64,000 nucleotides of DNA from Roseiarcus sp963772555. Its GTDB lineage: Bacteria > Pseudomonadota > Alphaproteobacteria > Rhizobiales > Beijerinckiaceae. Shown piece by piece: positions 9,403-17,734 of the stretch. Numbering within the stretch: the first letter of the stretch is position 1; every line of letters starts with the position of its first letter. The stretch spans positions 1 to 64,000 of the forward strand of contig CAVYXQ010000014.1 in NCBI GenBank assembly GCA_963772555.1, in the 5' to 3' direction. The position numbers and the translations under genes are program-made. The notes beneath the pieces are model-generated. The model searched no databases and was not told where the DNA came from. It saw nothing but the letters and a program-made list of their open reading frames with translations.

Positions 9403-10101
9403 TCAGGAGCCCAGGAGCGCCTTGGACGGATCGCCGAGCATGAAGGCCCGGGTGTCCGGGGGGACTTCGTTCAGGAGATCGCGGATGAACTTGTCCTGCA
9501 CCTGGAAGCTCTGCTCAACCGGCAGGCCGACAGTCGAAATCCGGAAAAGCGCGCCATCGGGGATCCACCCCCTGAGACCATATTCGAGTTTGAGCGCCTG
9601 ACGGGTCCAATTGCTGTTTGAAATGTCATAGCCGACGCGCATCCAATAGCTGATCGGCTCGAGCCGATCCTCCCTCGTCGCGACGAGCCGGGTGAGCGGG
9701 AGCGGCGGAGCGGAGGGCGACCACTGGAACTTCGACGTCACCGGCCGGGTCACGCGAAATCCCTGAGCCGTATAGCAGACCTCCGGGTGATGGAGCTGGA
9801 GCCGCTCGCTCTGGCTCTCGCCGTAGGCGACAATGAAAAAGACAACATGCCCTTCTTTGTCGATATAGGCCCGGTAGGCTTCCTGGTTGTAGATCTGCGC
9901 CTCGAGCCCGTCTGGCGGCGGCTTGATAACCCCCCCGCCCGGGAGCGCCGACCAGTCGCCGAAGGCGGTCGGGATGTGGGCATTGACATCGAAGACGTCA
10001 TGGGTGCGCGCCATCAGCCGGTGAGGCGTCAGAGCGAGCGCCAACAGCGCCGCCGCCAGCATGGCGACGCAGCTCAGGATCAGATTGGCCGAACGCGCCA
10101 T
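9403..10101 (-). CDS. EpsI-family exosortase-associated protein (DUF3485), orphan
   Basis: A 232-residue protein with one N-terminal membrane helix and a periplasmic EpsI domain. Diagnostic segments are FVNAH-like DVNAHIPTAFGDW, VVFFIVAYGESQSERLQLHH, PEVCYTAQGF and SYWMRVGYD. EpsI proteins normally accompany an exosortase (XrtA-like) and exopolysaccharide or PEP-CTERM sorting genes. Here the neighbours are an acyl-CoA ligase and an aldehyde dehydrogenase, and no exosortase is visible. The gene is divergent from the ALDH gene. Family is clear; role without an exosortase is not. Confidence 0.8.
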   Translation of the reverse strand: MARSANLILSCVAMLAAALLALALTPHRLMARTHDVFDVNAHIPTAFGDWSALPGGGVIKPPPDGLEAQIYNQEAYRAYIDKEGHVVFFIVAYGESQSERLQLHHPEVCYTAQGFRVTRPVTSKFQWSPSAPPLPLTRLVATREDRLEPISYWMRVGYDISNSNWTRQALKLEYGLRGWIPDGALFRISTVGLPVEQSFQVQDKFIRDLLNEVPPDTRAFMLGDPSKALLGS

Positions 10102-10266
10102 CGCCGTCGCCGTCCTTTCAGCGAGCCCCGGGCCCGGAATTTGGCCCTATAATGCCCCTGCTAGCTGCGTCGCACAACGATGGGTGCGTCGATAGCGCGC
10201 AGGAGTGTTGTAGAAGTTCAGATCGAAAACGCCTTTTTTCAGGCGGCGGAACAGGAAGCTCGTCCG

Positions 10267-11769
10267 ATGACCCATAATGACGCCCTAGAACGAGCTGGCC
10301 TCGGCCCGGCGGAACTGGCCGAGGGAACGCTCGTCGTCCGCTCGCCGATCGACGGGGCGGAAATCGCTCGGGTGCAGGAGACGCCGGTCTCCGACATGCC
10401 CTCGGTCCTCGCGCGCGCCAAAAGCGCCTTCGCGGTCTGGCGCCTCGTTCCGGCGCCGCGGCGGGGCGAACTGGTTCGGCTCCTCGGCGACGAACTGCGG
10501 GCCGCCAAGCAGGCGCTCGGCGGGATCGTGACGCTCGAGACCGGCAAGATCGTTTCGGAGGGGCTTGGCGAAGTGCAGGAGATGATCGACATCTGCGACT
10601 TCGCAGTCGGGCTCTCGCGCCAGATCTATGGGCTCACCATCGCCTCCGAACGGCGGGGCCACCGCATGATGGAGACCTGGCAGCCTATGGGACCGTGCGC
10701 GGTGATTTCGGCCTTCAATTTTCCTGTCGCGGTCTGGTCCTGGAACGCCGCTCTGGCGCTCGTCTGCGGCGACCCGGTGATCTGGAAGCCGTCGGAGAAG
10801 ACGCCGCTCAGCGCGCTCGCCACCATGAAAATCTTCGATCGTGCGCTCAAGCGCTTCGGCGCGGACGCGCCTGCGGGACTCGCTCAGGTCGTCATCGGCG
10901 GGGCGGCGATCGGCGAGGCGCTCATTTCATCGAAAGACGCGCCGATCGTCTCGGCGACGGGTTCGACCCGCATGGGCGCGGCGGTCGGGCCGAAGGTCGC
11001 TGCCCGTTTCGGCCGGGCCATCCTCGAACTCGGCGGCAACAACGCCATGATCGTCGCGCCGTCGGCGGACCTCGAAATGGCGGCGCGGGCGATCCTCTTC
11101 TCGGCGGTCGGAACGGCCGGGCAACGGTGCACGTCGCTGAGGCGGCTCATCATCCATCATTCGATCCGGCCGGAGCTTACCCGACGGCTGGTCAAAGCCT
11201 ATTCCGGGCTGCGGATCGGCGACCCGCGGGACGCGCAGACCCTGGTCGGGCCGCTGATCGACCATGCGGCGCGTGAGCGGATGACGGCGGCGCTTGGGCG
11301 GGCGAGAGCGGAGGGCGGCGTCGTTCATGGCGGGCGGATCCTGGAGGACGGCGTTCCGGCCGGCGGCGCCTATGTGGAGCCGGCGATCGTCGAGATGGCC
11401 CGGCAGACAGCGACCGTGCGCGAGGAGACTTTCGCGCCGATCCTCTACACACTCGGTTATGACGCATTGGAGGAAGCGATCGCGATCCAGAATGACGTCC
11501 CGCAGGGTCTGTCGTCCTGCATCTTCACCCTCGACCTGCGGGAAGCGGAGACCTTCCTCTCCGCGGCCGGCTCTGATTGCGGCATCGCAAATGTCAACAT
11601 CGGTCCGTCGGGGGCCGAGATCGGCGGCGCGTTCGGCGGCGAGAAGGAGACCGGCGGCGGCCGCGAGAGCGGCTCCGACGCCTGGAAGAACTACATGCGC
11701 CGGCAGACCAGCACGGTGAATTACTCCGCCGAGCTGCCGCTCGCCCAAGGGGTCAGGTTCGACGTGTGA
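10267..11769 (+). CDS. amaB: ALDH7-family dehydrogenase, likely alpha-aminoadipic semialdehyde dehydrogenase
   Basis: A 500-residue NAD-dependent aldehyde dehydrogenase of the ALDH7 (antiquitin) type, which oxidises L-aminoadipate semialdehyde/piperideine-6-carboxylate in lysine breakdown. Visible are the Rossmann site (ATGSTRMGAAVG), the catalytic Glu in ILELGGNNA and the catalytic Cys in GTAGQRCTSLRR. The C-terminal FGGEKETGGGRESGSDAWK and YMRRQTSTVNYS are the ALDH7 signature. I use ATG 10267 after AGGAAG; upstream in-frame ATGs look non-coding. It overlaps or abuts the following oxidoreductase gene. No lysine-catabolism partner is seen, so the exact substrate is inferred. Confidence 0.85.
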   Translation: MTHNDALERAGLGPAELAEGTLVVRSPIDGAEIARVQETPVSDMPSVLARAKSAFAVWRLVPAPRRGELVRLLGDELRAAKQALGGIVTLETGKIVSEGLGEVQEMIDICDFAVGLSRQIYGLTIASERRGHRMMETWQPMGPCAVISAFNFPVAVWSWNAALALVCGDPVIWKPSEKTPLSALATMKIFDRALKRFGADAPAGLAQVVIGGAAIGEALISSKDAPIVSATGSTRMGAAVGPKVAARFGRAILELGGNNAMIVAPSADLEMAARAILFSAVGTAGQRCTSLRRLIIHHSIRPELTRRLVKAYSGLRIGDPRDAQTLVGPLIDHAARERMTAALGRARAEGGVVHGGRILEDGVPAGGAYVEPAIVEMARQTATVREETFAPILYTLGYDALEEAIAIQNDVPQGLSSCIFTLDLREAETFLSAAGSDCGIANVNIGPSGAEIGGAFGGEKETGGGRESGSDAWKNYMRRQTSTVNYSAELPLAQGVRFDV

Positions 11770-11792
11770 GCGTCGGAAGCGCAAGGCGCGCG

Positions 11793-13403
11793 ATGCTGGA
11801 CGTCGTCGTCATTGGCGGAGGCCACAACGGGCTCACCGCGGCCGCCTATCTCGCCGGTGCAGGCCTGAAGGTCGCCGTTTTGGAGCGGCGCGCGATCGTC
11901 GGCGGCGCGGCGGCGACGGAAGAATTCCATCCCGGCTTTCGAAACTCGGTCGCCGCCTATACGGTGTCGCTCCTCAATCCGAAGATCATCGGCGACCTCG
12001 ATCTCGCGCGGCACGGGCTCAGGATCGTCGAGCGGCCGCTCTCCAACTTCCTGCCGCTGCCGGATGGCCGCTATCTGAAAGCCGCGCCGGGGCGGACGAA
12101 GGCCGAGGCGGCGAAATTTTCCACCCGTGACGCCGAGCGCCTCGACGCCTATGAGGCCCGGCTCGAGCGGATGGCCGACGCATTGCGCGCCGCCGCGATG
12201 GAGACGCCGCCGAATGCGCCCGTCGGAGGCGACATCTTCGCCAGCCTCGGCGCGGCTTTCGGCGCTGCGAGAGTCGCGAACCGTTTGCGGCCGCTCGGGT
12301 TGGAGGGGCAGCGCGATCTTCTCGAGATTTTCACCCGCTCCGCCGGCGACTTGCTGGACGCATGGTTCGAATCCCAGCCGCTCAAGGCGATCCTCGGCTT
12401 CGACGGAATTGTCGGGACCTACGCCAGTCCCTATTCCGCCGGCACCGGCTATGTCCTGCTGCACCATTGTTTCGGCGAGACCGGCGGCAAGAAGGGCGTC
12501 TGGGGCCACGCGATCGGCGGCATGGGCGCCATCGCCGAGGCGATGGCGCGCTCCTGCGCGGCGCGCGGCGTCGAGATCCGCACGAAGAGCCCGGTCAGCG
12601 AAATCCTCGTGGTCAAGGGTCGCGCCGCGGGCGTCGTCACGGGGCGCGGCGAGAAGATCGCGGCGCGCGCCGTCGTCTCGAACCTGCATCCCAAGCTCAC
12701 TTTCGAGACGCTGCTCGATCCCGCGACGCTCCCGGCCGACTTTCGCGCTCGAATCGCATCGTGGCGGAGCGCATCGGGAGTCTTCCGGATGAACGTCGCG
12801 CTCGGCAGGCTGCCGAACTTTTCCTGCCTGCCGACGCAGGCGGCGGCCGAACACCACGGCGCGGGGATCGTGATCGCGCCGAGCCTCGCCTACATGGAGC
12901 GCGCCTTCATGGACGCGCGGCGGCAAGGCTGGTCGCAGGCGCCGATCATCGAAATGCTGATACCCTCGACGCTCGACGAGACGCTCGCCCCGCCCGGTCG
13001 ACACGTCGCCTCGCTCTTCTGCCAGCATGTCGCGCCGAAGCTGCCGGACGGGCGCTCGTGGGACGAGGCCCGCGAGAGCGTCGCCGATCTGATGATCGAC
13101 ACGGTCGAGGCTTACGCCCCCGGCTTCAGGGAATCGGTCATCGCCCGGCGGATCCTGTCGCCGCTCGATCTCGAGCGCGACTTCGGGCTCGTCGGCGGCG
13201 ACATTTTTCATGGCTGCCTGTCGCTCGATCAGCTCTATTCGGCGCGACCCGTGCTCGGACACGCCGACTACCGCTCGCCGGTTCCGGGTCTCTACATGTG
13301 CGGCGCTTCGACCCATCCGGGCGGCGGCGTGAGCGGCATGCCGGGACATAATGCGGCGCGCGAGGCGCTGAAGGATTTTCGTCGGCGACGATTGCCGCGG
13401 TGA
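11793..13403 (+). CDS. PYROXD2-like FAD-dependent oxidoreductase
   Basis: A 536-residue flavoprotein of the phytoene desaturase/PYROXD2 superfamily. The N-terminal FAD motif is VVIGGGHNGLTAAAYLAGAG, followed by the RR motif region LERRAIVGGAAATEEFHPGF. The C-terminal FAD-closing motif is LYMCGASTHPGGGVSGMPGH. Substrate is unknown; this group is distinct from true carotenoid desaturases and no crt genes are nearby. ATG 11793 has an AAGG eight bases before it; a GTG at 11766 would overlap the ALDH stop as GTGA. Probably in one operon with the ALDH and MFS genes. Confidence 0.8.
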   Translation: MLDVVVIGGGHNGLTAAAYLAGAGLKVAVLERRAIVGGAAATEEFHPGFRNSVAAYTVSLLNPKIIGDLDLARHGLRIVERPLSNFLPLPDGRYLKAAPGRTKAEAAKFSTRDAERLDAYEARLERMADALRAAAMETPPNAPVGGDIFASLGAAFGAARVANRLRPLGLEGQRDLLEIFTRSAGDLLDAWFESQPLKAILGFDGIVGTYASPYSAGTGYVLLHHCFGETGGKKGVWGHAIGGMGAIAEAMARSCAARGVEIRTKSPVSEILVVKGRAAGVVTGRGEKIAARAVVSNLHPKLTFETLLDPATLPADFRARIASWRSASGVFRMNVALGRLPNFSCLPTQAAAEHHGAGIVIAPSLAYMERAFMDARRQGWSQAPIIEMLIPSTLDETLAPPGRHVASLFCQHVAPKLPDGRSWDEARESVADLMIDTVEAYAPGFRESVIARRILSPLDLERDFGLVGGDIFHGCLSLDQLYSARPVLGHADYRSPVPGLYMCGASTHPGGGVSGMPGHNAAREALKDFRRRRLPR

Positions 13404-13444
13404 ACTTTGCCGCCGGCGTTGGCGTTCCGGAGAGACTGTACGCA

Positions 13445-14836
13445 ATGGCGCTCCTGCCGCAGATGACCTCAAACATGGCCTCCTCCGACGGTGCGCCCGT
13501 TCACGACGGCCTCGCCAATCCGCAGCGCCTGCTTGCGGTAGCGACGCTCGGCATGGCGACCGCGATGGCGGTCCTCGACGGCGCGATCGTCAACGTGGCG
13601 CTGCCGACCATGGCGCATGAGCTCACGATCGCCCCCGCGACTTCCGTGTGGATCGTCAACGCCTTCCAGCTTGCGGTCACCGTCTCGCTGCTGCCGCTGT
13701 CTGCGCTCGGCGACACGCTCGGCTACCGGCGCGTATACTGGCCGGGGCTCGCGCTCTTCACGCTCGCCTCGCTCGCCTGCGCGCTGTCGCCGAGCTTCAC
13801 GACGCTCGTGGTCGCGCGCGCCATACAGGGCCTCGGCGCGGCCGGGATCATGAGCGTCAATATCGCGCTCGTTCGGTTCATCTACCCGTCCTCCCGCCTT
13901 GGTCAGGGCGTCGCCAACATCGCCGTCATCGTCGCGGTGTCCTCCGCCGGCAGCCCGAGCGTCGCTGCGGCGGTCCTGTCGGTCGCCTCGTGGCGCTGGC
14001 TTTTCCTCATCAACGTTCCGATCGGCGTAGCCGCGCTGGCGATCGCGGCGCGAACCCTGCCGGCGACGCCGACGGCGCCGCGCAGCGTCGATCCGATAAG
14101 CGTGGCGCTGAACGCGTTGACCTTCGGCCTTCTCATCGCCGGAGTCGACGACATCGGCGAGGCCAGCAGCCTCTGGGTCCCTGCCGCGGAGCTCGCCGGC
14201 GCCGCGGCGTTCGGCGTCTTCTTCGTCCGACGTCAGCTCGGGCAGGCGACGCCGCTCCTGCCCGTCGACCTCCTGCGGCTGCCGATTTTCTCCCTGTCGC
14301 TGGCGACGTCGATCTCCTCCTTCGCCGCCCAAAGCCTGTCGTTCGTGGCCCTGCCTTTCTTCCTCGAGGATACGCTGCATCGCTCGGCGACGGCGACGGG
14401 CCTCATGATGACCCCCTGGCCGCTCGCCACCGCCGTCATCGCCCCGATCGCCGGCCGGCTCGCCGACCGGTTGTCGCCCGCGCTGCTCGGCAGCGCCGGC
14501 CTCTTGGTGATGAGCGCAGGCCTGGCGCTCATGGCGGTTGACGTCGGACATCCGAGCCTGCCCTCGCTCGTCTGGCGGCTCGCGATCTGCGGGTTCGGCT
14601 TCGGCTTCTTCCAGTCGCCGAACAACCGGATCATCATCGGCAGCGCCCCGCCGGGGCGCAGCGGCGGAGCCTCCGGGCTGCAGTCGACCGGCCGGCTGAT
14701 CGGCCAGTCGCTCGGCGCCGCGCTGATGGCCGTCGCCTTCGGCCGGGCGCCCGAGCATGCGACGGCGATCGCGCTGTGGACCTCGGCCGGGCTGGCGTTC
14801 GTCGGGGCCTGCGCCAGCGGCTTGCGCCGGGCCTGA
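13445..14836 (+). CDS. MFS transporter, DHA2 / EmrB-QacA drug-type
   Basis: A 463-residue membrane protein with 12-14 predicted helices. Motif D1 (LDGAIVNVALPTMAHEL) in helix 1, WIVNAFQLAVTVSLLPLSAL in helix 2 and the motif-A-like GDTLGYRRVYW after it mark the DHA2 (14-TMS) drug:H+ antiporters. ARAIQGLGAAGIMSVN is also typical. Substrate cannot be inferred. The ATG used is one of several; a GTG at 13400 overlaps the preceding stop as GTGA and may be the true coupled start. Last gene of a three-gene plus-strand run. Confidence 0.8.
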   Translation: MALLPQMTSNMASSDGAPVHDGLANPQRLLAVATLGMATAMAVLDGAIVNVALPTMAHELTIAPATSVWIVNAFQLAVTVSLLPLSALGDTLGYRRVYWPGLALFTLASLACALSPSFTTLVVARAIQGLGAAGIMSVNIALVRFIYPSSRLGQGVANIAVIVAVSSAGSPSVAAAVLSVASWRWLFLINVPIGVAALAIAARTLPATPTAPRSVDPISVALNALTFGLLIAGVDDIGEASSLWVPAAELAGAAAFGVFFVRRQLGQATPLLPVDLLRLPIFSLSLATSISSFAAQSLSFVALPFFLEDTLHRSATATGLMMTPWPLATAVIAPIAGRLADRLSPALLGSAGLLVMSAGLALMAVDVGHPSLPSLVWRLAICGFGFGFFQSPNNRIIIGSAPPGRSGGASGLQSTGRLIGQSLGAALMAVAFGRAPEHATAIALWTSAGLAFVGACASGLRRA

Positions 14837-14980
14837 CGAGGCGCAGCCGCCATCGCCTTCGGTCCGCGGCAGGGGAAGCCGTTCTCAGCCGCGAAGTCAA
14901 TGGTTTCACTCGCTCGCGGCGCGATTTTCAGGCCGACCCGGCGCGGACGCCCGCCCAAGACGCCCGCGCCGCCGGCGGCG

Positions 14981-15135
14981 CCGTCCCTTCCATTCCTCGC
15001 AGAAAGTCGCCGAAAGCTGCAAAAAGCCTTCCGCCCGCTTCCAACTGGATTCAATTTCCTGCCAAAAATTGCAATTCCTTACCCAGAATCTGGACTTATC
15101 AAAGCCTTATGGACGAAAGGGCGGAAAAAGTAACT
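14981..15135 (+). repeat. Dispersed intergenic repeat, copy A
   Basis: About 155 bases that match the reverse complement of 55,762-55,913. Across a 57-base core (15,052 onward here; 55,782-55,838 there) I count 49 identical positions. Shared blocks include CTGCCAAAAATT, CAATTCCTT and GGACTTATCAA. The shared frame would encode NFLPKIAIPYPESGLIKAL here and NLLPKISIPCPDSGLINGL at copy B. Most core differences fall at third codon positions, so a decayed or small coding element cannot be excluded. No terminal repeats or target duplication are seen. Confidence 0.7.
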
Positions 15136-15314
15136 CCCAAGCCGAGGCGCGCCTACGTGAAGGGCGGCGTTGTAGCCTCGCTCGGTGAGCGCGGCCGGCC
15201 GCCGTTCTGCTTTCGACAGCCGAGGACCCCGCTCGCCTCCCTCGAGACGCAGCCCGCGGAGCGATCTTGCAGACGCGACAGCATCAGCGGGGCCTTCTCG
15301 GCAGCGGCGGTATA

Positions 15315-15329
15315 GAACAAATGTAGAAC
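15315..15329. promoter_or_regulatory. Putative alphaproteobacterial LexA (SOS) box
   Basis: The sequence GAACAAATGTAGAAC is a perfect GAAC-N7-GAAC direct repeat, equivalent on the other strand to GTTC-N7-GTTC. This is the established LexA operator of alphaproteobacteria. It sits in a gene-free stretch, about 180 bases past repeat copy A. No SOS gene (imuA/imuB, recA, lexA) is adjacent. It may be a remnant or may control an unrecognised transcript. Confidence 0.5.
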
Positions 15330-15614
15330 ATAATTCCGAGCTTGGCAAGAAATTGTTGATTGGCCCCGGCCGCCCGAAATCTCGACGCCCTTCCCGCCAG
15401 CCAGGCCGGTCGCGATGGCGGCGCTAACCAGTCGTCAGAACTCGGACACTTGGCGCCGGCCCGCGTCTGCGGCGTCCGGCCCGAGCCTGCGGCGTCGATC
15501 GCCGTCTCGACGGCGGGGAGCCTCACGCGGGCCGGCGCCTGCGCCAGAGGCTTCCCCAGGGCCCAAGGCCTCCCGGCGCCGCCGCGAGAGACGGTTCAGC
15601 GCCGGAACGACGGC

Positions 15615-15845
15615 TCAGGGCTTGGCCGGAGCCGAAGCGTTGCCGGCATTGGTATTGTGGGTGGCGCTGTTCACGGTCGCCGTGGTGTGCGCCGGCGTCG
15701 TCGCCACTCGATTTCGGCCGTACCAGCCGCCATACCAGCCGCCCCAGCCGAATCCGATGATCACAAGGATAACTATGACCAGGATAATCCAGCCATAACC
15801 AAATCCGCCGCGAGTTGGCCGGCGCAGGGGGTCATAATCGGTCAT
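15615..15845 (-). CDS. Small single-span membrane protein
   Basis: A 76-residue protein with a short polar N-terminus (MTDYDPLRRPTRGGFGYG), one strong hydrophobic helix (WIILVIVILVIIGFGWGGW) and a threonine/alanine/asparagine-rich tail that ends APAKP. ATG 15845 is chosen because GGAGG sits six bases upstream. I do not recognise a family; such proteins are common in Hyphomicrobiales and often linked to the envelope. It is downstream of the ArsR-type gene but separated by 177 bases. Confidence 0.6.
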   Translation of the reverse strand: MTDYDPLRRPTRGGFGYGWIILVIVILVIIGFGWGGWYGGWYGRNRVATTPAHTTATVNSATHNTNAGNASAPAKP

Positions 15846-16022
15846 CACATCCTCCATTGCTTCCCGCAGACCCCAGCCGCAACGTTCGCAAGGGGCGCAG
15901 TGTTCCGTTTCTCGGCGCCCTTGGCAGGAGATAGGAGGAAGCTCCGGCGACGAGAGCTCCGGCGACATCGGTGCGTCGGCGCGGCGTCCCGGAGCCTGGG
16001 CGATCGCCGGAGGCGCGTCCAG

Positions 16023-16379
16023 TCAGGCGGTTCGGGGCTTGACCTCGCAGAAGGCCTCGTAGAGCACGCCAATAACCGAGCGGACCCGATCGCTGGCGAT
16101 GCTGTAATAGATCGTCTTGCCTTCTCGCCGGCCGGCGACGAGTCCTTCCAGGCGCAGCCGGGCCAGTTGCTGCGACACGGTCGACTGGCGAACGTCGAGG
16201 AACGCCTCCAGTTCGCGGACCGACCGCTCGCCGCCCAGAAGATTGCACAGGATCAGAAGGCGCGACTCATGCGCTAAAGCCTTGAGAAACTCGCTGGCTT
16301 CGCGTGCGTTTTCCGCCATCCGATCCAAGTCCACCGGGTCACGGGTCGCAGCCGCTGTCGCGAGCGCCATGGCGATCAT
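16023..16379 (-). CDS. ArsR-family repressor, SqrR/BigR-type persulfide sensor
   Basis: A 118-residue winged-helix regulator. The DNA-reading helix is in VRELEAFLDVRQSTVSQQLARLRLEGLV and the wing in GRREGKTIYYSI. Two cysteines, Cys45 (LLILCNLL) and Cys111 (YEAFCEV), are 66 residues apart, the same spacing as Cys41 and Cys107 of SqrR, which form a polysulfide bridge on exposure to sulfane sulfur. No arsenic or zinc site is seen. Family members repress sulfide-quinone reductase or persulfide dioxygenase genes; none is adjacent, so targets may be elsewhere or the gene may be autoregulated. Confidence 0.8.
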   Translation of the reverse strand: MIAMALATAAATRDPVDLDRMAENAREASEFLKALAHESRLLILCNLLGGERSVRELEAFLDVRQSTVSQQLARLRLEGLVAGRREGKTIYYSIASDRVRSVIGVLYEAFCEVKPRTA

Positions 16380-16391
16380 CTCTTCATTTCT

Positions 16392-16413
16392 ATATGTGAG
16401 AATGTCATCATAT
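16392..16413. promoter_or_regulatory. Candidate operator upstream of the SqrR-like gene
   Basis: An AT-rich imperfect inverted repeat, ATATGTGA and TCATCATAT separated by five bases, lies 13 bases before the ATG of the SqrR-like gene. The arms are reverse complements apart from one inserted T. It is the only AT-rich palindrome in this promoter, so autorepression is plausible. Not tested. Confidence 0.4.
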
Positions 16414-16513
16414 TACAGCCGAACCGCAAAGGCAACGGAACCCTGCCGCGTTCGTCGCCGGCGAATTTGTCAGGGCGTCAACCGGAGCGGCGGGCGAGAT
16501 ATCGCCGCTGGCG

Positions 16514-17719
16514 TCAGCCGCCCGGATAATCCTCCAGCCGGCCGATCGCCGGCTTCCGGGTCTTTTGGAGGGACTTCCCGATCTTTTCGACCTTGCGAAG
16601 CATCCGCAGAATGTTGGCCGAGGACATCTTTTCAAGGTCGCGATCGGAAAAGCCCCGTCGCGCCAGCTCGGCGAACAAATGCGGAAATCGGCTGACGTCT
16701 TCAAGGCCGACAGGCGAAGCGCCGCCGAAATAGTCGGATCCGACCCCGACGTGATCGACGCCAGCGGTCTCGACGAGGCGCTCGATGTGATCGACCACTT
16801 GTTCAAGGCTCGCCTTGGGCGCAGTCCCCTGCTTGGCCTCGAGTTCGGCGAACTGCGCCTTGGGGTCCGCGGCCAACGGCGCCTTGCCGTACGGGTCGCG
16901 CGAGCGGCGCAGCCAGTCGCGCAGCGGCTGCGAAACGAAACCAGGCACGAAGGTCGCCATGACGAGGCCGCCGTTGTCCCGGAGACGCCGGAGCACGTCG
17001 TCCGGCGCGTTGCGTGGATGATCGCAGAGCGAATAGGCATTGGAATGGGAAAGCGCGACCGGCGCCTCGGTGACGTCGAGCACCCGTCGCATAGCCTCGT
17101 GCGACGTATGCGCCAGATCGATCACGATCCCCAGCCGGTTGAGTTCGCCGACGACGGCGCGGCCAAAAGCGTTGATGCCGCCGTTTCGCGGCGCGTCCGT
17201 GGCGGAGTCGACCCAGTCGAGCGTCTCATTGTGGCAGAGCGTCATCAGGCGCACGCCCGCCGAATGCCAAATGCGCAAGGGACCGAGCGAATTCTCGAGG
17301 CCGACGCCCCCCTCGACGGCGATGAAGGAAGCGATCTTGCCGAGCGCCTTGGCCTTGGCGTAGTCGGACGCCCGTCGCGCCGGATGAAAGACTTCCGGGT
17401 GCGCCTCCTCAATTCGGCGGATGAGATCGATCTGTTCCAGAGTCGTCACGGCGGGATGAGGAGCTTTGGTCGGCTGGAACGCCGCCCAGAACTGGGCTCC
17501 CACCAAGCCCTCGCGCAAACGTGGGATGTCGGTGTCCGCGCCGGCGTGGACACGGTCCAGTCCATAGGCGGCGACGTCGCCCCGCGCCGCCTTGTCGACG
17601 CGGATGACCCAGGCAAGATCGTTGTGGCCGTCGAACAGCGGCGCGCGCTCGAGGATGGCGCGCGCCACCGCGAGGGCGTTGTCGCTTTCCGTCGGGCGGC
17701 TCGTATGGGGCGGATCCAT
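16514..17719 (-). CDS. Membrane dipeptidase (renal dipeptidase-like, peptidase M19)
   Basis: A 401-residue zinc peptidase. Metal ligands expected for M19 are all visible: His32 and Asp34 (FDGHNDLAW), Glu136 (FIAVEGG), His204 (DLAHTS) and His225 (ALSHSN), plus the Asp of HVGVGSDYFGG near the C-terminus. The enzyme cleaves dipeptides, including D-residue dipeptides. No signal peptide is visible, so a cytoplasmic location is likely despite the family name. It lies 15 bases downstream of degP, on the same strand. Confidence 0.9.
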   Translation of the reverse strand: MDPPHTSRPTESDNALAVARAILERAPLFDGHNDLAWVIRVDKAARGDVAAYGLDRVHAGADTDIPRLREGLVGAQFWAAFQPTKAPHPAVTTLEQIDLIRRIEEAHPEVFHPARRASDYAKAKALGKIASFIAVEGGVGLENSLGPLRIWHSAGVRLMTLCHNETLDWVDSATDAPRNGGINAFGRAVVGELNRLGIVIDLAHTSHEAMRRVLDVTEAPVALSHSNAYSLCDHPRNAPDDVLRRLRDNGGLVMATFVPGFVSQPLRDWLRRSRDPYGKAPLAADPKAQFAELEAKQGTAPKASLEQVVDHIERLVETAGVDHVGVGSDYFGGASPVGLEDVSRFPHLFAELARRGFSDRDLEKMSSANILRMLRKVEKIGKSLQKTRKPAIGRLEDYPGG

Positions 17720-17734
17720 GGCTTGGGTCCCGCG

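Larger units (their letters stand above)
14837..15614. other. 778-base interval without a recognisable gene
   Basis: No convincing protein is visible here on either strand; open frames have no domain and biased composition. The interval holds a dispersed repeat (14,981-15,135), unusually AT-rich for this window, and a perfect direct-repeat LexA-type box (15,315-15,329). The rest, about 15,330-15,614, is GC-rich with no hairpin or promoter I can defend. It lies between the convergent ends of the MFS gene and the small membrane-protein gene. Confidence 0.6.

Noticed and set aside
10148..10153. TATAAT upstream of the aldehyde dehydrogenase gene
   Set aside because: No acceptable -35 element at 16-18 bases; a single hexamer is weak evidence.
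11721..13472. Long open frame antisense to the PYROXD2-like gene
   Set aside because: Arg/Glu/Gly-rich shadow of a GC-rich gene with no domain; the sense strand has clear FAD motifs.
14837..15614. Search for an imuA-like SOS gene next to the LexA box
   Set aside because: All frames on both strands were read; none shows RecA/ImuA-like motifs.
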